DNA from: Daucus carota subsp. sativus
Lineage: Eukaryota > Streptophyta > Magnoliopsida > Apiales > Apiaceae
Direction of reading: 5' to 3'
Length of the DNA stretch: 64,000 nt
NCBI RefSeq assembly: GCF_001625215.2
Contig: NC_030383.2
Coordinates: 7,576,779-7,640,778 of the forward strand
Both the position numbers and the translations under genes were made by a program. Positions 31,965 to 45,200 of this stretch are shown here, one piece after another (position 1 is the first letter of the stretch; the number at the start of each line of letters is the position of its first letter). The notes beneath the pieces were generated by a model. It was given only the letters and a program-made list of their open reading frames with translations. It was not told the origin of the DNA and did no database searches.

Positions 31965-34900
31965 ATGAAGGACGTGTACAAGAGAAGCGGCTTAGAAATG
32001 AAGGATAATGAGCTGATTGAAGGCCTTGTTGTGCTGCACCCTTGTGTTGTTGCTATAGCTGTCAATGGAAGTTCGAATGGTAAGTGCATAGTTCAGTGGG
32101 CACTGGAGAAATTTGTTCATGAGGATAATGTGTTGTTCAAGTTGTTACATATCCGCCCTAAGTTAACAACAGTTCCCACGTCAAGTAAGTTTCAGTTTGT
32201 TTTTCGTTTTGTTTGTTGGAAATTGATGGGAGATGAGCATAAAAATAGACTTAATATCATGTTATACCGCGGGGTTTGATAGTGTACCTGCTCTAGCTGC
32301 AGTGGGAAATTTCATTCCTCTGTCACAAGTGCGCGATGATGTAGGGGCTACTTACATGAGGGAAGTGGAGTGGCAAACTGATGAAAAACTGATTCCTTAC
32401 AAGAAGATGTGTGCTCAAAGAAAGGTCTGGGGTCAAGAGGTTTTGAAAATGTCACGTAGCTAGATGATGAAGAGGCTCACCTTATAATCTTCCACTTGCA
32501 GGTACAGGTAGAGGTTTCACAGATTGAATCAGATGATGTTGTGAATGCGATAGCGGATGAGGTAACCAGATGTAGCATTAAAAGGCTTGTCATCGGAGCC
32601 TCATCTCGTGGCATGTTCCTGAGGTATGAACTTCACAACTACTATCAGTGGTGAATAATTTAGCCTTTGCCCTTTGTTATCTGTTGCAATTGAAAGAAAT
32701 ACATGTCAATTTTTTTCCAGAAATTCTCTGCAGAGCATCTTATATCTTTTCTGATACAACAATAAGTAAGCCTTTGCATGAAACACTTCAAGTAATACCA
32801 AAATTCTCTTGAAAACTTAGGGGAAGGAAATTGTGCTCTAGAATTTCTGAAAGCACCCCAAGCTTTTGCACGGTATATGCAGTTTCAAGAGGGAAACTTT
32901 CATCTGTCCGCCCATCAGATACAGTGACAAAGAAAATTATGAAGGAGGACATAAGTGCTACAAGTTGTTCTACCAGCAGTTCCTCAGGTTATAGTTTCAG
33001 CTCGCAAGCAGGTTAGATGCTTCTTTTATGCAATGCTGCTTCTCAATCTCAGATGACTATGCAGACGTGCAGTCGTTGCAGGTTAAGGTAGTAGACACAT
33101 AATTCTTTTCCCATTTACAGAATGGACGGAGGCAGACTCAGTTGTTACACACTCTTACTTTCGACCTCCTTCACTGCCAATACAGCGGTGTCAAGCACTT
33201 TCAACTATAAATCAAACATTTCATTATACAAAAGCCAAGTCAGTTAGTTATGACCACTCAAGAATCTTGTATCCAGATATTGAGAAAACGAGTAAATTTG
33301 GGACTGCTTATCCCAGCAATGAAGACCTTGGTTATGCAGAAGTTTCTAGTAACAGAAACTTGGATACAGACTGCGATCAATGGACATCTGAGCGAACTTC
33401 AACATCGAGTGCACCAGCTACAGAGTACTCATCAGAGAACCAGGTATATCATGATAAAGAAATTATCCATATATAGGCAGAGTTACAAATTTTGATGATT
33501 AATTAACAGTAGTTCTACTTTTCGTGCAGGTCAATGTTAACTTTGAGTTGGAAAAACTGAAAGTTGAGCTGAGGCATATGAAGGAAATGTATGCGATAGC
33601 TCAAAGTGAGACAACGGATGCTTCTCGGAAGGTAAACTGTGTTGCTCCTGCTTCTAAGAAAGTATGATTTTCATGTTGCAGTATAATGTTTCATTTACGA
33701 CGTCCTGATGAGATCTCCTATCATCCAAAAATTTGTATGTGCTGTCCGGTAGAGATGCATGCTTACCATTATGCTTTTTGTCAGATAAATGATCTTAATA
33801 GAAGACGAATGGAGGAAGCAGTCAAGTTGAAGGAGATGATGAATAAGGAGGAGGAAGCGAGAGTATTAGCAAAACAAGAAAAAGAGAAATACAGAGCTGC
33901 TAAAACAGAAGCTGATTATGTTAATCAATGTGCTGAAAGAGAAGTTTCAGAAAGAAAAGAAGCAGAAGCTAGAGCCTTGCGTGAGACAAGGGAGAAAGAA
34001 AAGCTCGAATATGCTCTAGCTGGATCTGTACAGCAATACCAAACATTCACATGGGAAGAAATTGTATCTGCCACCTCATCATTTTCAGAAGATCTTAGAA
34101 TTGGCATGGGATCGTATGGTTCTGTCTACAAAGGCAGTTTGCATCATACGATGGCTGCTGTTAAAGTTCTCCACTCTCAGGAGGTTCATCGGACCAAAGA
34201 ATTCCTGCAGGAGGTACAGGAGTTCCACAATTAATAATGAGCTAGAGTATATGCCATTTGTGTCATTTTTTTACCTGATTTTCAGGTGGAGATCCTTAGC
34301 AAAGTTCGTCATCCACACTTGCTAATTCTTCTTGGTGCATGTATTGATCATGGATGCCTTGTTTACGAGTATATGGAGAATGGGAGCTTGGATGACAGAT
34401 TGTTCCGGAAAGACAGCACTCCTTCAATCCCATGGTTTGAGAGGTATCGTATTGCTTGGGAAGTAGCTTCAGCACTTGTGTTCCTTCATAATGCAAAGCC
34501 AAAGCAAGTTATCCATCGTGACTTGAAACCAGCAAACATATTGCTTGATCACAATCTTGTAAGCAAGATAGGTGATCTTGGTCTGTCAACAATGCGTCAG
34601 CTCGACTCTAATTCTCTATCGACTACTTATCTAGACACAGGTCCTGTGGGAACCCTTTCCTATATAGACCCAGAGTATCAAAGGACGGGACTGATATCTC
34701 CAAAATCTGATGTATATGCTTTCGGGATGGTTATACTGCAGTTGCTGACAGCAAAACCGGCCATTGCATTAACTCATCTAGTGGAAACAGCTATCGATGA
34801 TGGTAACTTTACAGAGGTGCTGGATCCAGAGGCTGGTGATTGGCCAATAAAAGAGACAAAAGAACTAGCTCTGCTGGGACTGAGTTGTGCCGAACTTCGT

Positions 34901-35432
34901 CGCAGAGACAGGCCAGATTTGAAGGATATAGTTCTTCCTGTGCTGGAGAGATTAAAAGACATTGCTGATCAGGCTCGAGATTCGGTGTCAACTGGTCAGA
35001 AATTTCCTCCTAACCACTTTATATGCCCCATACTCAAGGTATGCTTGTTGATGTTTAGCTTTTCTACCCCGTTCCATTCATATCTGCAAAAATGATATGT
35101 TAAGAAAATAAGATGATAAAGATATGTAGAACTGCCGGGAATAATGGAAAAAAAATGATAGTTCTTTACTTGGTTATGTTCTTACAAGTAGACAATGCTG
35201 CTTGATCATATATACGTACACGTGTTTATTTAAGCTTTCCTTCATGTAGGAAGTGATGGATGATCCTCATGTCGCTGCTGATGGGTACACTTACGACCGC
35301 AAGGCAATAGCGAAGTGGTGCGAGGAGAATGATAAATCACCGATGACAAATTTACCCTTGTCGGATAAGAGCCTCATACCAAATTATACAATTCTTTCTG
35401 CACTGCTAGAGTGGAAGGAAGGAAAACAATAG
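31965..35432 (+). CDS. USP-kinase-U-box protein (plant U-box E3 ligase with kinase domain)
   Basis: Nine exons join in frame into 814 residues: 31965-32184, 32303-32424, 32502-32623, 32821-33011, 33121-33443, 33530-33631, 33785-34213, 34286-35038, 35250-35432, all GT-AG. The order is an N-terminal universal-stress-protein-like domain (VVAIAVNGS... and LVIGASSRG, residues about 25-165), a Ser-rich linker, a charged coiled coil (about 340-440), a kinase domain and a C-terminal U-box (about 742-814, with FICPILKEVM, PHVAADGYTYDR and KSPMTNLPL). Kinase motifs present are the glycine loop GMGSYGSV (467-474), Lys in AVKV (487), HRDLKPAN (catalytic Asp 582) and DLG in place of DFG (600), a change common in this family. 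The protein should ubiquitinate targets with an E2 and may phosphorylate them; substrates are unknown. It resembles Arabidopsis PUB35/51-53-type proteins, but I do not assign a number. Confidence 0.92.
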
Positions 35433-35608
35433 AATGTTAATTTTCCATGCGTGCTTGTATATGGTGTCTCAGTTGTGAAAATAAATTTCTAACAGTTGAA
35501 ATAACGTGCACCTGATGATTGTAATTATCAGGCGGCAAACAATTAGCTCCAAAATCTGATCGTATCTTTATGAATGCTACTCTGATTTGAATTCTAGTTT
35601 TAACATTG

Positions 35609-35832
35609 GGTGTTTGGATGATTGGTGGGAATGGGAATGAGGAATGGGAGGTATGGGAATGGAGGGTATGGGAAATGGTAACCCAAGGGGTGTGGAGGTA
35701 TTGATTTACCCTTCAAGAGGGAATGAGGTTCCCATTCCAAGCAAAAATTTTACTAATCCAAACACAATGTATGAGTATTAGGTTCCGATTCCCGTTAACC
35801 GGGCTCATTAACCATCAACCAAACGCCCCCTA
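35609..35832. mobile_element. Small MITE with GGGTGTTTGG / CCAAACGCCCCC ends
   Basis: Inverted termini GGGTGTTTGGATGATTGG and CCATCAACCAAACGCCCC bound a 224-bp non-coding block rich in GGGAATGG. The family is common in plant genomes. The target duplication is not clear. It lies between the 3' ends of the convergent U-box kinase and MSH5 genes. Confidence 0.6.
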
Positions 35833-36232
35833 AAGCTATCCCAAGTGCCATGAGCTGATACCAAAAAATACTGTAGCAATCTAGTCTCATTGATCCTCAT
35901 TATCAGGACTACGTAGACTTAAAGGTAAATGAACAACTTGAGAAGGGGTATGGCATTCAATACTCCTTGACGAAAATTCTCGAACTCGGTCTAAAATTTA
36001 CAAAGAAAAAAAACACTATACATTCATATAACTAGACACGATCTACCCCCAGTATACAGAAATTGGCTTCAACACTATTTAGGATGATGTTATATCCCAT
36101 TGCATTGTCATAAAAATAACCCACTAGTAACTCAAAACCTGGTTACCTATCCCAATTCTTCTAGCTTCTTGAGCTTTTGCTTATATTTTGAGGTTTCAAC
36201 TTCCCCAGAAAAAATGGGTATGCTTTAATCAT

Positions 36233-39200
36233 TCAAGAGGTAGTTGGAAATACATCTTGAAAGAACAGACTTAAATCACCATGGAGAGCATCAAAAGCCA
36301 ACATCTTATCAGCAGAATCCTGCAACAGATTTATGTCAGTGATTATATTATCGCACCTAGAGAAAGCCTACATTTACTCAGGAGTAACGTATTAAACGCA
36401 TCACCTTATATTGCTGATCTTGTGTGGATATGTTGTCACAGGATAGCCGCTCAATATGTCTATCATGTCCAGTAGCATCCAAAACATATGCAGCCCTCCT
36501 GATAACATCCTCTGGTATACCTACAAAAGATAATAGTATCGGAAGGGTGGTCAATTTCACAAAATAAACACTTTCAACAGTATCTCAAGACTTTTACAGT
36601 GTTTCTTACATGTGCATTATAAGTAATTTTTATACTTAACCAAGTCATGTGATGGTCTTTTAACACTCAAATATAAAAACAAAGTAAAAGAAACAAACAT
36701 TTAAGGTTCTCTGTGGAATTTAAGCAAGTAGACTGGATTCACAATATTACATGCACAGGGGGTGATAAAACATGTTTTTCTCTGTGGGTAGAATAAGGAA
36801 AGTATAACAGCCCCGCTATTTCACCAAGTGAAGTATTTTAGGTATAATAAAATCTGGGAATATATACTCATGAAAGTAAAAAAAGCCTAAATCAAACACT
36901 TCATAAAACATCAATGTTACAACCCTACAAAAGACAAAAAGTCTGATACAAGCAAATGGGCCATTTACTGCATCTATGATTCTATAAAATTAGTATAACT
37001 AGTTTTCAGAGTTTCCCTTTAACCAATTACAATAAACCCTGGCTTACACTCTCACGCATCTATTTTCTTCAAGTGACATTAGAATATACCTATATTCCTG
37101 CCATTACACAACACTGGTGGTCATACTAATAAAGTAGTTAATTGCAAACAAAATATTTTATCAGTTGAAGTTTTCATGAATCTGATTTCATATTATATTT
37201 ATTTTAAAGAAAGATCAGCAAATTACTGGTCATAGCTCGAGGGAGCAGTATCAATGCATGCCAAATATATCACTTTAGAGTTTAAATCTATAGCATTTGT
37301 CATATCAGTAAGAACAGATACAGTAACTAAAATAAGTAAAATTTAGAGAAAGCATATGCAAGTATAATATTCGCGGACAGCCATAATACACACATACCAG
37401 CAAGTAGTGCACAATGTAGACCTGAAATGAACGTTTAAATTTAGTATAATCAGGAAGATATACTGCACGCAAATCTTAATAATAATCTAGCTTGTATACT
37501 GACCATAGCTTAGAAGTGCACGTCCAGGAATAAGCCTGCTCGTTGATAAAAAATATGTGAGTTGTGAAATCGCTGAGCCTGATTCAAATGTTCTGAACTA
37601 AACAAACTAATACAGATCTGTGCACATTCCTTTGATTATAAGTTAGAAACAATAAGGATACAGATTACAGCAAATCTTGACTTGTATATTAATCTCAAAC
37701 AAATGTGTGTAAAGTCTGTCATAGTGGAAGAATATTGCACATACAATGGTAAGACAACGTAGAAGCATTGTGTCTTCTACTACTGTCATTAGTTAATGGA
37801 ACTTTGTGCCATAGTCTTTTTCTGCAAATGGGACCCATCTTTTTGTGCAACAAAGAGATCATCACAAAATTAACAAGATACTAAAGTGCAAGCATACCTG
37901 TACAAAAATACAATATCTTCAATGTCTGTGCAGTTCTTGTCAGGTCTTAGCACACTCATGGTGTGGCATTTGACTTTATCTGACTGGGGACATTCAAAAT
38001 ATGCAAGTATAAGTGTATCGAAGTGGCAAACTTATACATGCTTACATGTAGCATATATCATTTATATCACATTATTATCAATTTCACCCTGATTTTGTAA
38101 GTTGCAACTGTTATATTGTTTTTTATCATTTATACTTAAGAACTTCTTTTAGTGATTTGTAAATCAAGACTGATAAAAGAAGCAACTTTGAGCTTAAATT
38201 GAGAAGTTCGCCATCATCATGGCCATTACATTGCATCAAGGTGACAGACCTCTAAAGTTAAGGAAATCAATAAAACATGAATGTTTTTCTTATAATTATC
38301 ACATTTATAAACATTGCCGATTTATAGCAGAAATTAGCTATAGAAAGGACACAATAAAAAGGGGCAGTGGTATATTAAAAGTCGAAAGGGAAGAACATTA
38401 TTATCATATATACATAAATGAGAAGATGCACTGCCTCTTTGTATAGACCTACAAAACTTGCTTCCTAAGCTTGAAATCGTAATGTTGACGTCACCAACCA
38501 TAATGCTATGGTGCTGATGTCATGCTATAGCATCTAAAGCTCAAAAAATTAATTAATCTTTGGTGCCTAATAATTGGAACGTTTTTGAATGGGCATTAGG
38601 GTGGAGTTAAGGAATGAATGTTAGTCAAATCAATTCAACACCTTCCCTATGGAAAGGAGTTGATCCCACTTTATTTGCAACATGACTTGTTCTAGATGTA
38701 TTAACAACACTGGACATATATAAGTATTTAGAATAGCAATTAAGTAGTGTACCTCAAGTAAGCATCCTTCATCAAATATTTCTGTCAAGTGAGTGCAAAC
38801 CAGAACCTAAAATGAAGTAAGGACAGGTCACTGGAAAAGGAAAATAGCAGCACCTTAAGATGTCATGACAAAGGCTCTGATACTATGGGGAAATGATAAA
38901 ACAAGAAATGATACTTGCATATTGTAGTCCACATTTAAGAGAATTTCTCAAATTAGTGCACAGATTTATTGTGTATAAGATAAGAGCGGCAAGACTAATA
39001 TTAAGAGCATTCCAGATAATGTCATGGTAGATCATTATCTGTGTTACAGCAAGATGTATAATGAATATTATAGGACTGATCACTATCATAATGTGTGATA
39101 TTAATCTCAATGAAATGTTAACAGTCAGTAAAAAAAATATAAGTTTTATGAATCACTCTATTTAGAGAAACCATAACCTCACAATACACAACTTAGAGTA

Positions 39201-42200
39201 AAGAGCTGAGAACATGATTGACTTTGAAGAAACACTAGCAGCTAAGCTAAGATATCAAAGGGTAGGCACATCGCAAGCCCAGATCCATTAGGAGCTATAA
39301 GCAATATTGTACTAGATGCTCAATTGGTAGATTAAAAAGTGTGAACATGCAAAAAAAAAACTAAATATCAGAATGGAATCATTATCAAGAGTACACAAAA
39401 AATGCAAACCATCATTAGACTGAGAGTACACTCCTGAGGTAGTACCGTTGTAAACCGAGGAATGGATGTTGTACCTTTGGAGGGTCGTACATTGAGATAA
39501 AATGATTTATAGTTCCACCAAGAAGACCAACGCCATCTAAAAGAAAAAATGTACCTCATGGTCTCCAATTCAGTAAATATTACACACGCGTGCACACACA
39601 CATATGTATGTATATATGTATATGAGCAAACAAAACCATGGATAGTTTGATAACTGACCTTCAGTAAGAGTACCTTTGCCAAACTCATCCAACAGACATA
39701 AAGATTTAGAAGTTGCATGCCTACATATTTTCAACATCAATAAAGACCAATACAATGTTTTACCAGAAAGAATAATAAATAAATAACCAAAAAATTGTAT
39801 AGAATAACTTTCTAGAAATGTACAGTGGTAAGACTTTAGGTCTATATGAAATACCTTAGCATCAATCCCACTTGACGGAGATCAATCATGAATGTTGACT
39901 GTTCAGCAGTCATATGCTTGCTTCCCATTGAACAAAATATTCTATAATTTAAAAAATTGTGATTAAAGAGTGTTGTCATGGGAAAACCTAAGGTATAACT
40001 CAAATAACTCATGGCATATTGCATAATTTTGAAAAATAAAGGTCAACCTATCAGTCAAACCCACAGTCGCTGCATCAGCTGGAACAAAGCTCCCAATGTG
40101 GGAAAGGAAAACTATTAAAGCTACCTGAAAGAACCAAAGCAAAAAATTAATATAAAATTCTAACAAATAACAGAACCATAACAAAATTTCAGAAATGTAT
40201 AATCGAATAATTTAATACCAAATATTTTTCTCAGCAATATATACATATATACACACCTTTGCAGTCACATGCTTGCTTCCCATTGAACAAAATATTTTAA
40301 TTTAGAAATCGCGATTAAAGAGTGTTCTCATTATTTGCCTTCTAATTAAATTCATTTTAGCAAGCCTTTCCTCTACATGCTATATCTCTGAACAAATTAC
40401 AAGCTTGTATGTGGAATATAAGCATAATTTAAGATGCTAAAAAGTTACACACCAATTTTTCATCAACCAAAAAAAAACCCCAACTTTTTCTAAAAACAAA
40501 TGTTAAAACAGAGTACAACTTTCCTGCTTTATGTAAATACTTTTTCCTGAATAATTGGGGCCTGTGATGATGTTGATCCTCCCTGAAAACAGGACTCCAA
40601 TAAAAACAATAGACGGGAATAGGACACTCGAGGGCTTTCCAAACTTAAAATTAACAAACAGAACCCTGTGGATAGTCAAATCTGAAAAACCTTGATCTAA
40701 AATTTTTGTATCATTGGGAATGAATGTGTCAACAGTCATCTCCTGCAAAACATGCCTGCTTCCAGAAAAAAAATTACTTGTTTAAATATTCTTCTCTACT
40801 ATAACGGATAACCTTTGAAAGGTCAACATTGATCAATAGTCTTAAAAAATAAAATTTCAGATATAATATACTGACCTTCCATTTCGTACATCAAGCAAAG
40901 ATTCTGAAGTCAAAATGGGCCGAACGTAATTGTTTTGACGAGCAACGAGTGCTAAAGCCAAAAAACTGAAGATGATAATAAAAAAGCAGTCAGGCATGCT
41001 GAAAACAAGCACCATTTGAAGCTGCCAGTCAAAAAGATTATACTTACCAATCAAGTTCAGCTGAAAATTTCACAGCCTTAAGCAGATCTTGAGAAAACAG
41101 CTGCAGACGTGATACTAAATCTCTTGTAATAGCCCTCTCCATGTCTTCAGAAAAGGTGAGTTTATGCAAAAAAAAAATGATTATCTTACAGAAAAGTTTA
41201 CAAATTTGTCTCTTGCTAAGATTAACAAAAGACGTATGTGATTACATGTTTAATTATTCTCCGGCTACTAGATTAATGAAAGATGTATGTGATTACAAAT
41301 TTAATCATTTATTTGTCAGACAGTGTAGACCCTAGCCATGATGATCACAGTGATTTATCTAGTAAACGTTTTGTTAAACCTTTGAGGAAATTAACATTGG
41401 CGACCTACATAATCAGCCGATAATTCGAAGATAATGAGTAAGTATCGTGTTACCAACTCTTCTAAGATCTTAAGGGTTTAGAAGGAAAGCTTAAAATTAT
41501 AATTTGGATATATACACCCCTCACTAGGAAGCCCAACCTTGGGACTAGAGTATATCAATCTTAGTGTCCAATTTTTATTAAAAATGTCATAATTCTCAGG
41601 ATTTGAACACGAGAACCCTGGGTCAGAAGAGCTCTCATACCATGTCGAGTTAGCAATCTGGCATCTCTTCTAGGTTCTAAGTCCTTAAGGTGTTAGGAGG
41701 ACTTAATAAATGCTTATATTCACAGTTAAATAAACTCGAAAATTGAAAATAAGGTGTTTCGAATTTCTCACACCATACCGAGAATTTTGTGATATACATC
41801 TCCCAGAAGAGTGTCTAACTCTCTTGTCTTCGCAGTGTGATAAAAAAAGGATGTAGAATCGCCATCTTCATTAGAGAACTGCAGAACATGACAAGATTTT
41901 ACATTCTATTAATCAAATAAATTTAAATATATAACTGATAAAAACCAGTGCATAATGGCAGTGAGACTTGCAGCAAATTCATAGTCTTGAAGTTTCTCCA
42001 GCATGGTGTCAGAGAGCTTCTCCTCGTATATGCACATCAAATATCCTATACATAAAGAAGCAAATTTGGCTATAAAAAGATTAAAAAATATTTTATTGCT
42101 TGACAGTAAGAGAATATATAATCTTAAACTGAAACGTAACGTTCAGCTAAAGTTCCTTTGAATAATATATATGAAGATATAAAAATTAACCTATCTGGTG

Positions 42201-45200
42201 TATATAGAAAATGCAAGGACGATGCTTCTGCACATGATTATGAGGAAGTCGTGAAAGTTCCAGTGCTGAAACCTATAAGAAATTAAAACAGCTATTTAAT
42301 TTGTACAATCAGTTGCAGCATTTTCAGATACTATTCATAATGTAATGATATACTAGACTGGCGAGGCAAAAAGTCACAAAACCTCCTCCAGAAATTCTGG
42401 CAATTCTTCATAAATTTGTCGCATCTCATCCAACTACATAAGCAGAATAAAGAATGATCAGCTAATTAACAGATAAAGGAGCCAGTATACGTACTATCAG
42501 CTTTTACCTCATCACAAAAACCATCTTTTATTATTGTCTCGTAGCCTTTGTCTTTACTTCTATTTACATCAATAACTCCGATTACCTGCACATGCAACAA
42601 ATATAAACTCAAAAATTTCTTGCAGAGCAAGTTTAGCAGAAAGATACTGTCATGAACTAGGAGCAGCTTTCTTTAAAAAAATTCGCTCATCTGGTAAAAT
42701 AGCAAAAGATAAGAGTCAATAGTTCGTGTAATGGAGGACAAAACAAAGTGAAACACTGTGACTGTAAGTCCCATGAAATCTTTTTTGAACTTTTCATCAC
42801 TTCAATTTGGTAAGTCTTTCTTATGATTTGTCTAACTATTTTCGCCACACCAAAAGATATATGATTTATAGAAGGAACCTAACCAATTCATAGACATAAG
42901 CCAGATCCCCAGATATGGAAGAACCCACCTGTCATAAACTTAAAAGAGTCCCGTTAGGCTTGTATTTTCATGAGGTTTGAAGAAATTCTGAAAAATATAC
43001 AACCGTGTAGGTATTGCAGTTAATCCTATGATAAGGTACCTTTTCAAGAATGTCCAAGTCTAACAAACTCACTTGCTCGTGCAGAGTTTCAGATGTTCTT
43101 ACTTCAAATATCTTGTTGATGTGCAAGAGAGAACAAATGCTCTAGAAAACAAGTAAATAGACAACTTAGAGAAATTCTGTAAATAATGCACAATTATGTC
43201 ATCATTTTAATACGAAATGTATGTGTGATTGTGAATACATTCATACAGATGTGAGCATTACCTTAGAAAATGAAAGAAAAAAAAGAGCAATATATCCTGC
43301 AACTGCAAGGCTGTAATCATATTATGGCAAGTTCTCATGAATTTCCAATACAATTATTGCCAACGGGAAAGCTCAAGGTTTAGTTCCGCATTAACACACT
43401 ATTAATTTGAACTAACGACATAATTAATTTCCATAACTCGTCATGCATATTCGGGTTACAAACTTACAACAAAAAAAAAAAGGATTGGTGTTAAACCAAA
43501 CAGAAGAAAACCTTACAGCTGCAGAAATTTAATTGTATGCACAACTTTCAGTTTTTAAATTCTGGGGTGAACATTAAATTACATGCTTACTGGTCCAGAC
43601 ATGTCCCAGCCCACAGAAACAAAATCACTAAACAGAAAATTAAGAAACAAATTTGTGTGTGTGTGGAGAGATAGATGATATCATTTAACAACCTCAAAAG
43701 TTAGAGACTACTAATCTAAGAAAAACATGGTAAACTCGATTTTACTGCCAGGAAATTCTTTAAAGTGACATTTTTCCTCATAAACAATGATAGTTTTGTA
43801 AGAGTGAAGCATGCATCAGCCTTTCAGATGTCCCCCATTCTGATTCAAAAAAATTGAGAGAGAGAAGATGGCATAAGTATAAAACTTTACCTTTAACAAA
43901 CATGCCCAGTCACTACTTGTACATATAGAGCTTGGAGAATTAAATTTCTGCCACAAGAATAACAAAAGAAGAGGATGAATAGTGTGGCCATTAGTTATAT
44001 TTCTATCGAGTATTGAGTTTAACACATAGAAAAAGATAAATTAATTGGATTGAATGGAAGTCGATGTCCCATTAGTACTTGAAGATCAACAGGATATGGG
44101 GAAGAGCACCTTCAATATGTGGGGAACATCCTTAACTGACTTCAGCGTTTCGCGCAAAGAAGACGATAATTCTTCCGACAAAAGGAAGAATGATATCCGG
44201 GTTCATCAGTTAAAGACATCATCACTACAAAGTATATTAGTAAAAATTGACATGCTTGTAATAACGTATTATTTAGTTCAGTTAAACAGAACAGAGCACT
44301 TGCATAAAAAAACTGTAAGCATTAAGAACTCAGCCACACACATCTAACAATCTCCGAGTGTAACTTGCTTCTAGTTAATTATCCTCTTACTGATCAATCG
44401 ACATTGATCAAGGGTAAGCACAATATAAAAAATGTAACACTGAACTGAAAGGATACAACATTGAGACGATTGTTCAGATTATCAAGATCAAGTATAGGCC
44501 TCAGGAACCAGTTCCTAATGCAAAGCAAGTAAAAATTAGCCAAGGGTCTTATGCATAGAATAGATTAAAGGTAAAAACACATAGATGTAGAAATAAACTT
44601 ACTTCAAAAGGCGTCTTCCCAATGGCGTTACACACTAACAAAACACACAAACAATCAAAAATACAGTTACATTAGAATATTATAGTATCGAAGTACTGGA
44701 ACTTAAATGGAGTGTGTATACCTTATTCATCATACCAAACACAGAGAACCTGCACAGAGACGCATTTAGTAACAAAAACGATATTCAAATCATCAATGAT
44801 AAAAAGAATCTGAGAATGATAATCATATACCCTTCTTTAGCTCTACCGATGCCCATATGGCTTGGATGTTTGTCTATTTGAAATATTTGTAGTGCCTCAT
44901 GAGCTGCTGAATCAATTTTGAGAAAGTTGTTCCTGTAATTGCGTAACACATAATTAGATAAACAAAAAGAATTTGTAATTATTACCTAGAGTAAATTTAA
45001 TAAAAATTAATTTATCTTGGACCAAAAAAAAATTAGAACTATACAGTGATATCTCAGCAATAGAATCAATTGTAATTGATACACCCCCTTCCTGTTGTTC
45101 AAGGGTATCTACTATCCTTTCATTCTCTAATATGGCAAGAAGACCTCCACTTGCACGAACTTGAATCTCACTTCCAACGTCCATCATTGAGCTCAGCTAC

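Noticed and set aside
38219..38446. 75-codon plus-strand frame in an MSH5 intron
   Set aside because: No family resemblance and AT-rich composition.
40503..40748. MSH5 exons 23 and 24 as one continuous coding exon
   Set aside because: The frame happens to read through the intron, but the extra 36 or so residues are absent from the family and good GT-AG sites remove them.
41585..41660. tRNA-like text with GAGCTCTCATACCATG
   Set aside because: It resembles a degraded retroelement primer region or SINE, but lacks paired boxes, tail and duplications.
44054..44347. 97-codon plus-strand frame
   Set aside because: Antisense to MSH5 exon 12 and its introns.
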